NCBI GenBank assembly: GCA_946410535.1
Contig: CAMKAR010000085.1
Coordinates: 1 to 8,319 of the forward strand
Direction: 5' to 3'
DNA length: 8,319 bases
DNA from: an uncultured Bacteroidales bacterium
GTDB lineage: Bacteria; Bacteroidota; Bacteroidia; Bacteroidales; F082
In this document: positions 1 through 7,731 of the stretch, in pieces
Numbering within the stretch: position 1 is the first letter of the stretch
How the letters are laid out: every line of letters starts with the position of its first letter
Made by a program: the position numbers and the translations under genes
Notes under the pieces: model-generated
Database searches by the model: none
What the model was told of the DNA's origin: nothing
What the model saw: the letters and a program-made list of their open reading frames with translations, nothing else

Positions 1-118
1 TGGCCTTTGGCCCATGGCACAATTGGATGCAAGCCGTACTTGCATTTCTTGGAATGAATGTATTGATTTGCCGAGTGATACCATTTATGAATATGGTATT
101 CCGATTTTGGAACTATGA
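1..118 (+). CDS. 3' end of an unrecognised upstream gene (partial)
   Basis: A reading frame is open from the window edge (first complete codon at 2) to TGA at 116-118, giving the last 38 residues of a protein. It ends in YEYGIPILEL and contains two Cys six residues apart (CISWNEC). I do not recognise the family and see no domain in so short a piece. The main support is its position: the stop codon overlaps the ATG of the next gene as ATGA, the usual arrangement of translationally coupled genes in one operon. With only 38 codons, an open frame by chance remains possible. Confidence 0.5.
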   Translation, partial: GLWPMAQLDASRTCISWNECIDLPSDTIYEYGIPILEL

Positions 119-2373
119 AACGTAAATTCTTGCTTGTCATAGGATTGGTACTTTGCTTCGCCTTCACTGCGAGGGCGACTCACCAACGCGCCGCTGAAAT
201 CACCTATACTTGGCTCGGCGGTAACGCATACGAGTTTACGCTCACCACTTACAACGTGCCCAATGCTGCCTGGGAACAGCGCGATTCGTTGTTCGTCAGT
301 TGGGGCGATGGCAGCGAGAACTACATCCCCCGCGTCGATTGGCATAATCAGGGCAACGATTGCGTGGTGAATCATTACAAGGCAGTACATAATTATTCAA
401 CATCAGGGACTTACACCATCAGTATGGAGGATGCCAACCGCAATTTCGGTGTCGTCAACGTGCCCAATTCGGTGATGGTACCCATGCACATCGAGACGGA
501 ATTGGTCATCAACCCGTTCCTCGGCTACAACAACTCGCCGCAGTTGCTCAATGCGCCGCTCGATAGGGGCTGCGTCGGCAAACTCTATCTCCACAATCCC
601 TCGGCCTACGACCCCGATGGCGACAGCTTGAGCTACCGGCTCGTTACCTGCAAGGGCCAAGACGGCTTGGATATTGCTGGCTATACTTTTCCGCAGACAT
701 CACAAACATTTGATATTGATGCGATTACTGGTGAATTGCGTTGGGATGCCCCAGTCCGCCAGGGCGAATACAATGTGGCCATCATGGTGGAGGAATGGCG
801 CCATGGCGTGAAAATCGGCTCCGTGGTGCGCGACATGCAAATCTTGATCTCAGTTTGCGACAACGACTTGCCGCAAATCCAATGCGACGATGAATATTGC
901 ATCGTGGCCGGCGAGCAGCTCGGCTTTGTCATTTCTGCCTCTGATCCTGACGGCGACAACGTCACCTTGACCGCCTCTGGTGCGCCTTTCGAGGTGGCTA
1001 CGAGTCCGGCAATCCTTAACCCGGAGACGGCTTTTGGATTGCAGCCACAGATGGAATTTCTTTGGAATACCACCTTCGCCCATGTCCGCAACACACCTTA
1101 CCAAGTTGTGATTCACGCGAAAGACGATGACATGCCCGTCAGTCTGACCAATATCAAAACATTGAGCATTAAGGTGATGGCTCCTAAAGTTGATCGGTTT
1201 GTGGCCGAGGTTTATGGGCATGATGTCTCTTTGTCGTGGTCGGTGTATCCGTGTGCCACCGCGACCTCGCTTTTGATTTACCGTAAAGCGGGCTGCGATG
1301 GCTACGAACCCGATGCGTGTGAAACGGGCATCCGCACTGGTTATCAATTGATTGCGACATTGAACGATGTGTCAAATACTTCGTATGTCGACCACGACCT
1401 CCCGCAAGGCGTGGCATACGAATATCGCATCGTGGCGCGTTTCCCCGACGGGGCCATGAGCATTGTCAGTGAGGCGGCTTGCGTCGAGTTGAAAAACGAC
1501 AGCCCGCTGATGACCCACGTCAGCAACGACAGCATCGACCTCGTTTCGGGTCAAGTCAGGGCCTGTTGGATACAACCAAAAGAGATTGACGGACAATATG
1601 TTGCGCCCTTCAGCTATGCTTTGACCCGCGTCAGCGATGGTGCAACGTCTGTGGTTTACGAAGGTGCCGACACGAGTTTCTTGGATGCGGGTGTCAATTT
1701 GGGCGAGGTCGGCACATTAATATATAAGGTGGAGATGTGCGACGCCAACCAGCAGCTTGTGGGGACGAGTGCCACGGCTTCGGCTGTGATGCTTACGGCT
1801 GCTTCGACTTACGACGAGGCCAATCTTTCGTGGACTGAGTCTGTGCCTTGGCTTGTAGATAGCACACAGGTTTTCAAGGAGATAGGTAGTCGTTTTTTGA
1901 GAATAGCCACGACTTCGGCTTTTGAATATGTTGATGCGGAAGTGGAAAGCGACGAGACTTACCGTTATTACGTCCGCACTTTCGGCCATTATACGATGGA
2001 GGGCATCATGCGGCCTTTAGTCAACTATTCCGCCATCAAGACGGTGCGCATCGGGCATGAGGAGCCGATGGAAGAGTTTTCTTACACCTTGCCCAACGTA
2101 ATCACGCCCAACGGCGACGGCTTCAACGACGTTTTTGAACCTAAGGTGACAGGACTTGATCGGATTGTAGGAGCCAAAACCATGATTTTCAACCGTTGGG
2201 GCAATATCCTTCACGACACTGACGACCCGCTCATCCATTGGGACGGTAAGAGCAAAATGACGAAATTGGACTGCCCGCCAGGCACCTATTTCTATATTAC
2301 CGACATCACCTACATCGGCGAGGCAGGGGAGGAGCAATTGCATTTGCAAGGTTCCATCACCATCGTTCGGTAA
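115..2373 (+). CDS. Secreted multidomain protein with T9SS type B (gliding-motility-associated) C-terminal sorting domain
   Basis: The 752-residue protein begins with a signal peptide (about 1-21: Lys/Arg-rich start, hydrophobic core, likely cleavage after TARA), so it is exported by Sec. Residues 22-120 look PKD-like, with WGDG at 63-66. Two cadherin/Ig-like modules follow, each with a DPDGD acidic motif (166-170 and 277-281) of the kind that can bind calcium. Residues 357-460 resemble a fibronectin type III domain, and two further beta-rich modules run to about 650. The C-terminus (about 655-752) is the type B sorting domain: ITPNGDGFND from 663, IFNRWGN at 691-697, WDGK at 709-712, PPGTYFY at 721-727. 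In known T9SS systems this domain directs transport across the outer membrane and then cleavage or surface attachment. I see no catalytic motif, so an adhesin or structural surface role is inferred. The start is supported by the signal peptide; no clear Shine-Dalgarno sequence precedes it. Confidence 0.9.
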   Translation: MKRKFLLVIGLVLCFAFTARATHQRAAEITYTWLGGNAYEFTLTTYNVPNAAWEQRDSLFVSWGDGSENYIPRVDWHNQGNDCVVNHYKAVHNYSTSGTYTISMEDANRNFGVVNVPNSVMVPMHIETELVINPFLGYNNSPQLLNAPLDRGCVGKLYLHNPSAYDPDGDSLSYRLVTCKGQDGLDIAGYTFPQTSQTFDIDAITGELRWDAPVRQGEYNVAIMVEEWRHGVKIGSVVRDMQILISVCDNDLPQIQCDDEYCIVAGEQLGFVISASDPDGDNVTLTASGAPFEVATSPAILNPETAFGLQPQMEFLWNTTFAHVRNTPYQVVIHAKDDDMPVSLTNIKTLSIKVMAPKVDRFVAEVYGHDVSLSWSVYPCATATSLLIYRKAGCDGYEPDACETGIRTGYQLIATLNDVSNTSYVDHDLPQGVAYEYRIVARFPDGAMSIVSEAACVELKNDSPLMTHVSNDSIDLVSGQVRACWIQPKEIDGQYVAPFSYALTRVSDGATSVVYEGADTSFLDAGVNLGEVGTLIYKVEMCDANQQLVGTSATASAVMLTAASTYDEANLSWTESVPWLVDSTQVFKEIGSRFLRIATTSAFEYVDAEVESDETYRYYVRTFGHYTMEGIMRPLVNYSAIKTVRIGHEEPMEEFSYTLPNVITPNGDGFNDVFEPKVTGLDRIVGAKTMIFNRWGNILHDTDDPLIHWDGKSKMTKLDCPPGTYFYITDITYIGEAGEEQLHLQGSITIVR

Positions 2374-2378
2374 AAACA

Positions 2379-2406
2379 GTAGAGACGCAAAATTTTGCGT
2401 CTCTAC
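2379..2406. terminator. Perfect 28-bp palindrome between convergent genes; probable terminator
   Basis: GTAGAGACGCAAAA (2379-2392) is followed directly by its exact reverse complement TTTTGCGTCTCTAC (2393-2406). In RNA the central AAAATTTT would partly open as a loop above a GC-containing stem. Read on the minus strand, the stem is followed by TGTTTTTA (complement of 2371-2378), which gives a canonical stem plus U-tract for the dehydrogenase transcript. On the plus strand no U-tract follows, so termination of the secreted-protein transcript would be weaker. The minus-strand U-tract overlaps the TAA stop of the plus-strand gene. It could also be a copy of a dispersed palindromic repeat. Confidence 0.75.
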
Positions 2407-2410
2407 CCAT

Positions 2411-2460
2411 AATTCGTTTAATTCGCAAAATTCGCCGTTTCCAAAAACAGCAATTCGCCG
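2411..2460. repeat. Short 9-bp repeats with AATTCG core
   Basis: Three adjacent 9-bp units start with AATTCG: 2411-2419 (AATTCGTTT), 2420-2428 (AATTCGCAA) and 2429-2437 (AATTCGCCG). A separate copy of AATTCGCCG lies at 2452-2460, just before the dehydrogenase stop codon. The array is non-coding and lies between the palindrome and the 3' end of the minus-strand gene. Its function is unknown. Confidence 0.6.
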
Positions 2461-2462
2461 AA

Positions 2463-3470
2463 TCAATACTTCATCATCTCGATGAGGTCGACCATGCGGT
2501 TGGAATAGCCCCATTCGTTGTCGTACCACGACATGATCTTCACCATCTTGCCCATCACCATCGTGCTTTGGGCATCGAAGATGGAGCTGTGCGGGTTGTG
2601 GATGACGTCGCAGCTCACGATCGGGTCCTCGGTGTATTCCAAAACACCTTTCATCGGGCCTTCGGCGGCTTCCTTCATGGCGGCGTTGATCTCTTCCTTG
2701 GTGGCTTCGGTCTTCAACATGCAGACGAGGTCGACGAGCGAACCCGTAGGCGTGGGGACGCGGACGGCGATGCCGTCGAGCTTGCCGTTCAGTTCGGGGA
2801 TGACGATGCCCACGGCCTTGGCGGCGCCAGTGGTGGTCGGGATTTGCGACATGGCGGCCGAGCGGGCGCGGCGCAGGTCGCTGTGCGGACCGTCGAGGAT
2901 CACCTGGTCGTTGGTGTAGCTGTGGATGGTGGTGATGTAGCCTTGCTCGATGCCGAAGCGGTCGTTCAGCACCTTGGCCACGGGAGCTAAGCAGTTGGTG
3001 GTGCAGGAGGCGTTGCTCACGCACTCGATGTCATCGGTCAGGTCGTTGTTGTTGACGCCCACCACGATGGTGGCGTCGATGGCGTCCTTCGAGGGAGCCG
3101 AGAGGATGACCTTCTTGGCGCCGTTCTTCAGGTGGTCGCCATAGCCGCCCTTGCTGCTTTCCTTCGAGCGGAACACGCCGGTGGACTCAACCACCACGTC
3201 GGGGGTCTTGCCCCATTTGATGTTCAGTGGCGAGCGTTCGGCCGTGACTGGGATGCGCACACCGTTGACGATGAGAGCGGTTTCGTCGTATTCCACGGCG
3301 CCAGGGAACTTGCCTTGCGTGGAGTCGTATTTCAACAGGTGGGCCAGCACCTTGGTGCTTGTCAGGTCGTTGACGCCCACGATTTCTAAGTTCGGACGTT
3401 CGCAGATGATGCGGAACACGTTGCGGCCAATGCGGCCGAAACCATTGATACCTACTTTAATCTTTTCCAT
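2463..3470 (-). CDS. gapA: Glyceraldehyde-3-phosphate dehydrogenase, type I (NAD-dependent)
   Basis: This cytosolic tetrameric enzyme of glycolysis and gluconeogenesis interconverts glyceraldehyde 3-phosphate, phosphate and NAD+ with 1,3-bisphosphoglycerate and NADH. The 335-residue length is normal for the family. The Rossmann nucleotide-binding motif is NGFGRIGR (9-16), and Asp35 in VNDL fits NAD rather than NADP preference. The catalytic signature SNASCTTNCLAP (152-163) holds the nucleophile Cys156, with its partner His183 in TIHSYTNDQ. The C-terminal NEWGYS is at 318-323. The ATG (complement of 3468-3470) begins the MEKIKVGINGFG N-terminus directly, so the start is secure. The gene is transcribed alone, convergent with the secreted-protein gene and divergent from the dikinase-like gene. 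No residue is missing and the frame is intact. The symbol follows the family; whether the genome has a second paralogue cannot be seen here. Confidence 0.98.
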   Translation of the reverse strand: MEKIKVGINGFGRIGRNVFRIICERPNLEIVGVNDLTSTKVLAHLLKYDSTQGKFPGAVEYDETALIVNGVRIPVTAERSPLNIKWGKTPDVVVESTGVFRSKESSKGGYGDHLKNGAKKVILSAPSKDAIDATIVVGVNNNDLTDDIECVSNASCTTNCLAPVAKVLNDRFGIEQGYITTIHSYTNDQVILDGPHSDLRRARSAAMSQIPTTTGAAKAVGIVIPELNGKLDGIAVRVPTPTGSLVDLVCMLKTEATKEEINAAMKEAAEGPMKGVLEYTEDPIVSCDVIHNPHSSIFDAQSTMVMGKMVKIMSWYDNEWGYSNRMVDLIEMMKY

Positions 3471-3510
3471 TGTAGTCGTATTTAAGATGTTTTCGTTTTG
3501 AATTGAGGTG

Positions 3511-3518
3511 CAAAAATA
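3511..3518 (-). promoter_or_regulatory. Putative Bacteroidota -7 promoter element for gapA
   Basis: The minus strand reads TATTTTTG here (plus strand CAAAAATA), an exact match to the Bacteroidota -7 consensus TAnnTTTG. Transcription starting a few bases downstream would give a leader of about 30-35 nt before the gapA ATG. I do not see a convincing TTG -33 element at the usual spacing, so the call rests on the -7 box and its position. Confidence 0.55.
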
Positions 3519-3551
3519 CGATTTCTAAAGCAAACTTCATTGGTTTTTGCC

Positions 3552-3559
3552 TATTTTTG
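3552..3559 (+). promoter_or_regulatory. Putative Bacteroidota -7 promoter element for the dikinase-like gene
   Basis: TATTTTTG matches TAnnTTTG exactly. It is the same octamer that faces the other way 33 bp upstream for gapA. It ends 19 nt before the ATG at 3579, leaving a very short leader of roughly 12-14 nt. This position argues that translation starts at 3579 and not at the upstream in-frame TTG at 3540, which would precede the promoter. No clear -33 TTG is seen at normal spacing. Confidence 0.55.
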
Positions 3560-3578
3560 CAAAATCTATTTTTCGAAT

Positions 3579-6500
3579 ATGTCTGAAACCTTCAAATCAC
3601 AAGCGCTGGAGGCCAATCTTGCCCAAACGCGCTACAAAGATATCTTCATCCCTGAAGAACACCAACAGTTTATCGCCCTGTCGGCCAAATACTTCGGCAT
3701 CAACAAGCGGGCTAAGGAATGTATCACCGAATATCATCACCCGCTGTCGAACCATACTTTCGTGACCGAGGAGCTGCGCAAAATGCTCCTCGACGATTTC
3801 TGGTTCTACACCCGCGACGACGTGCCCGCCGACGCACTCCACATCCCTCTGGAGATGATGCGCAGCCTGCTCAAACCTGAAGTGGCGGCCAAACTGCGCC
3901 TCAACATCGTCATCACCTTGATGGAGTTTGCCAACAAAGTGATTGCTGAATCGCCGAAACATATCGAATTGATTTCGTTGGTTTTCAATATCTTGAACGA
4001 GAAGTTTGAAGCCAACAAAGATGTCTACATTTTGGCGACAAAACACGCGGGTCGCTATCTCGACAAAGTGGCTCGCGACGAGCGTTTCAGCGATGAGGCC
4101 TGCGCCCTGTTGCGGAAAATGCTGCAAGAGAATTACCGCTATTGGCGACAAACCTCGCAAGTGGAGAACTGGATTGAAAGCAAGAAACAATTCTTGACCG
4201 AGGAGGAAATCCAGACCGTGTGCAACGAAATCGGGAAACCCTATTTTAAACAGTTGAGCGCCGATTTGACCGCCGCCGAAACTTGGGAAGCTTTGACCAA
4301 TATGCCGCATTATGAGCAAGTTGCAAAGCGTTTCACCGAGTCGGAGAAGGCTTTCCCGCATTTCATCACGAAGTTCCATTACGTGTTTTTCCTGCTCCAC
4401 CTGCCCGGAATGGAGAACCAGCGCGAACGCCTCATCTGGAACATGGACCGCATGATGCGCGACGCCATCGACGAGATGCCGCAGGAGGAACTGATTCCGT
4501 TCATCGACACGATTTTCGACCTCGCCGAGGAACTGAAGAAAGACTACATGTCGGCAGTGCTCGATTTCCAGCTCACCTTGGGCCTGAAAATCATCGACGT
4601 CGACCAAACCGAGATGAAGGAAATCGTCAACTATTTCGAGAAGAAACTCATCGCTTTCGGATTCGTCACGCCGGGCAATGTGTTTGTGGGCGAGGACTGG
4701 CAACTCTCTGTGGACGAGAACCATATCAAGAACATCCGCGTGTGGCTCGAACTCATCGAGCACGCCAAGTCGCCCTTGGACAAACTGCTTTCCGCCTTGA
4801 TTGTCAACCTCAAGTTGGGTGGCATTTTCCTGAGCGATACCGACCTCTTCCAGCGCGAAATCACGAAGGTCTTGAACTCCAATATCACACCTTATTATAA
4901 GAAGGTGAAGCAGCTGACGCGCATTTTCCCCGTCTATTTCAACGAAATCGGGGCCGAGGGCGAAATCCGCAACGTGACCACCAACATGGACGAAATCTCT
5001 GGTCGTCAGGACAAATTGGTGCATTTCCTTCGCAAACAGGTTCATACCGAGAGTAATAACACGTTGATTTCCTTGACGTTCGATGTGTTCAAGTTCTGGA
5101 GTGACGGCAATCTCGACCCGTTGAAACCCATCCTGCCCAAGAATGTCTTTGAGGAAATCGACAAGGAAAGCACTTGGTTTGTGCATGTCCACAACCTCGT
5201 GCAGACGATGTGCGAAATCTCGTGCCTCAATCCCGAGGACGTTTTGATGCTCTCTCGCGACGACTACGAAAACCTCATTGGTTCCGCATCGCGCCGCCTC
5301 GAATTGGAGGAAGCCATCAGTCAGCGCGAACACGCCCGCCTGATGGACATCCGCGACTTATATGCCTACCTCAGAGAGAAATACAGCTTCGAATCGGTCA
5401 ATATTTTCAATTCGTTGCGCAGTTTCCCGTTCATTCCCGACGAGGAGATTGATGAGTTCGAGAAAGTCTATACGGCCAAGGACTTCGGCAAGTCGCTGAC
5501 GATGATTTATGCCTTCATGGACAAGCTCAAGACCGTGATTTTCAATCCTGAACAGAGCGAAGGCTGGGAGAATATCTACCACAAGCGCCATATCGCCATC
5601 GGCATTCCGTCGATGTATGGCACTTACCGAGAGAACAAGTTTGAGGCCATGGGCCTGACGTTCCGCTTGGAGCGCGTGGCCACCCAACTGATGGAAAAGG
5701 TGGTGCAAAGCATCAACCTTGAATACATCTCGGAGCGGACGTTGAACAACATTTACCGAATCCTCGAGTTCTTCCGCGAGGGCTTGGCCTTGGACGGCAT
5801 CACCAACCAAAGTTTCAACTCGAAACTCGACATGCTGCGTTACTCGCTGACCTCGCGTAGCTTCTCTTTCGGCCAGTATATCAACATCTTCCAGTTCATC
5901 GCTGAGGACGTGCGCCGCATCATCATCAAGTATTTCCTCAAGTCGTATGAATATCCGTTGAAAATCGTCATCCCGCAGCTTTTCGACCCTGAAGGGAAGC
6001 TGAGCGAGCGCGAAACGTCTGCTTTGATTACCCAAAAATCGGAGGAATTCCACCGCGACTTGCTCTCCGATGCCTTCCTGATGCAGCCGTTGGACAACTT
6101 CATCGGTCGCATTCTCAACTCGTTGCGCACGATGGAGGCCACCCTCGACCCGAAGCTCATCAGCGACATCATGACCTATAATTCCGAAATGTTGGTCAGC
6201 CCGTTCTGGGAAGAAACGCCGAAGATGGACAACCAAGTTTTCATCGGCAACAAGGCCAACAACCTGAAAAAGCTGTATTTGCTGGGACTGCCAGTGCCTC
6301 CTGGTTTTGTCATTACCACTGAGACTTTCCGTCGCAATGAGACTATCAACACGATTCCCGAGCTGCGTATCGAGATTCATGGCATGATAAAGAAGCATAT
6401 CGCTGAATTGGAGCGAATTAGTGGACGCAAATTTGGCAATCCCGACAGTCCGTTGCTTGTTTCGGTGCGTTCGGGGACGGCCATTTCGATGCCTGGTGCG

Positions 6501-7721
6501 ATGGACACCATTCTCAATGTGGGCCTGAACGATGAGCTTGTGGAAGCCATCGGCAGCAACGACAATAAAGCCTGGGCCATTTGGGATTCCTATCGCCGCC
6601 TGCTGCAAAGTTGGGGCATGGCCAAAGGCATCGACCGCGACGTTTTCGATGAGGAAATCAACAAGTTCAAGTCGAAATATAGTGTGAAGCAAAAGAGCGA
6701 ATTCGACGCGACGGAGATGCGTGAGATTGCGTATGCCTATAAGACCATTTTGTCGGAGAATGGCGTTGAGTTTGAGCAAGATCCGTTCAAGCAAATCATA
6801 GATTGTGTCAACATGGTCTTTGAGTCGTGGAATTCGGAGCGTGCCTTGGCCTATCGGCGTCATTTGGGCATTTCGGAGAATTGGGGCACGGCAGTCATCG
6901 TGCAGCAGATGATTTTCGGCAACTTGAGCGATGTCTCCGGGTCTGGCGTGGTGTTTACGCAAAACCCGCACCGCGAAAGGCCGGGCGTTCACCTTTACGG
7001 CGACTTCACCATGCGTAGTCAGGGCGAGGACATCGTTGGTGGTCTGGTCAAGCCGTTGCCCATTGGCGAGACGCAACGCAAGGCGGCCAACTTGGAAGGC
7101 CCTTCGATGCAAACGGCTCTGCCTGAGATTTATAAGAAGATCTATTCCATCGCGAAGGTGCTTACCGAAGACCTTGGCTACAGTCCGCAGGAGATGGAGT
7201 TCACATTCGAGTCCGACAAGCCCGAGGACTTCCACATTTTGCAGATCCGCGACCAAGACTTGAAGCTCGAAGACGAGGTGAATGCCTTCGTGCACTCGCC
7301 TTCGGAGATGAAACAAATCGGGCGTGGCATGGGCATTGGCGGCGGCGCCATGAACGGCTTAGTGGCTTTCAACGAAGGCGATATCAAGTCGTTACGCGAG
7401 AAATTCCCTGATGCAAACGTCATCCTTGTCCGTCCCGATACGGTGCCCAACGACATCGGCATGATTTTCGACTGCGACGGCCTTCTGACGGCTCGTGGCG
7501 GTGCCACTTCACATGCAGCTGTGACCGCAGTGCGTCTTGGCAAGGTCTGTGTGGTGAGTTGCATCGAGTTGCAGGTCTATGACGAAAAGCATTGCGGCGA
7601 GTTGAACGGACACAAACTACAGGTGGGCGACAAAATAGCCATTGATGGTAACTTAGGTTTGGTCTATCTTGGTCATTATCAGACAGAAATGATGAAGATG
7701 GGGAAGGGGTATAATTATTAG
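3579..7721 (+). CDS. PEP/pyruvate-binding (PPDK-like) dikinase with large uncharacterised N-terminal region, lacking the PEP-utilising barrel
   Basis: This is a 1380-residue, probably cytosolic protein with no signal peptide or membrane segment. Residues 1-880 are mostly predicted helical and match no domain I can name; HIAIGIPSMYGTY (671-683) looks like a conserved block. From about 885 it follows the ATP-binding half of pyruvate phosphate dikinase: GNKANNL with Lys892, GLPVPPGF (903-910), SVRSGTAISMPGAMDTILN (962-980) with Arg964, GTAVIVQQMIFGN (1103-1115), GSGVVFTQNP (1121-1130), QGEDIVGG (1148-1155), QEMEFTFE (from 1204) and LQIR with Arg1224. The mobile phosphohistidine domain follows, GGATSHAAV with catalytic His1312, and the protein ends about 70 residues later. 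PPDK itself (about 870-910 residues) continues into a C-terminal PEP/pyruvate TIM barrel, absent here. It should therefore phosphorylate His1312 from ATP, but the acceptor is unknown, so it should not be named ppdK. The ATG at 3579 is preferred to TTG 3540 because the promoter-like box lies between them. Confidence 0.88.
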   Translation: MSETFKSQALEANLAQTRYKDIFIPEEHQQFIALSAKYFGINKRAKECITEYHHPLSNHTFVTEELRKMLLDDFWFYTRDDVPADALHIPLEMMRSLLKPEVAAKLRLNIVITLMEFANKVIAESPKHIELISLVFNILNEKFEANKDVYILATKHAGRYLDKVARDERFSDEACALLRKMLQENYRYWRQTSQVENWIESKKQFLTEEEIQTVCNEIGKPYFKQLSADLTAAETWEALTNMPHYEQVAKRFTESEKAFPHFITKFHYVFFLLHLPGMENQRERLIWNMDRMMRDAIDEMPQEELIPFIDTIFDLAEELKKDYMSAVLDFQLTLGLKIIDVDQTEMKEIVNYFEKKLIAFGFVTPGNVFVGEDWQLSVDENHIKNIRVWLELIEHAKSPLDKLLSALIVNLKLGGIFLSDTDLFQREITKVLNSNITPYYKKVKQLTRIFPVYFNEIGAEGEIRNVTTNMDEISGRQDKLVHFLRKQVHTESNNTLISLTFDVFKFWSDGNLDPLKPILPKNVFEEIDKESTWFVHVHNLVQTMCEISCLNPEDVLMLSRDDYENLIGSASRRLELEEAISQREHARLMDIRDLYAYLREKYSFESVNIFNSLRSFPFIPDEEIDEFEKVYTAKDFGKSLTMIYAFMDKLKTVIFNPEQSEGWENIYHKRHIAIGIPSMYGTYRENKFEAMGLTFRLERVATQLMEKVVQSINLEYISERTLNNIYRILEFFREGLALDGITNQSFNSKLDMLRYSLTSRSFSFGQYINIFQFIAEDVRRIIIKYFLKSYEYPLKIVIPQLFDPEGKLSERETSALITQKSEEFHRDLLSDAFLMQPLDNFIGRILNSLRTMEATLDPKLISDIMTYNSEMLVSPFWEETPKMDNQVFIGNKANNLKKLYLLGLPVPPGFVITTETFRRNETINTIPELRIEIHGMIKKHIAELERISGRKFGNPDSPLLVSVRSGTAISMPGAMDTILNVGLNDELVEAIGSNDNKAWAIWDSYRRLLQSWGMAKGIDRDVFDEEINKFKSKYSVKQKSEFDATEMREIAYAYKTILSENGVEFEQDPFKQIIDCVNMVFESWNSERALAYRRHLGISENWGTAVIVQQMIFGNLSDVSGSGVVFTQNPHRERPGVHLYGDFTMRSQGEDIVGGLVKPLPIGETQRKAANLEGPSMQTALPEIYKKIYSIAKVLTEDLGYSPQEMEFTFESDKPEDFHILQIRDQDLKLEDEVNAFVHSPSEMKQIGRGMGIGGGAMNGLVAFNEGDIKSLREKFPDANVILVRPDTVPNDIGMIFDCDGLLTARGGATSHAAVTAVRLGKVCVVSCIELQVYDEKHCGELNGHKLQVGDKIAIDGNLGLVYLGHYQTEMMKMGKGYNY

Positions 7722-7731
7722 TTTGGAGTTG

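Noticed and set aside
2017..3024. Minus-strand open frame of 335 codons overlapping both gapA and the end of the secreted-protein gene
   Set aside because: It reads gapA in another frame, giving an Arg/His-rich low-complexity product, and crosses the terminator palindrome. The equal length to GapA is a coincidence.
3540..3578. In-frame TTG start 13 codons upstream of the dikinase-like ATG
   Set aside because: It would lie upstream of the probable promoter -7 box at 3552-3559, so those codons would not be transcribed. The ATG at 3579 begins a normal hydrophilic N-terminus.
5358..7316. Antisense open frame of about 650 codons opposite the dikinase-like gene, and another of about 580 codons at 3597-5333
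   Set aside because: The plus-strand frame carries all the recognisable family motifs. The antisense frames look like by-products of codon bias, since a gene that rarely uses TTA, CTA and TCA leaves its complement open. Their translations show no family motif.
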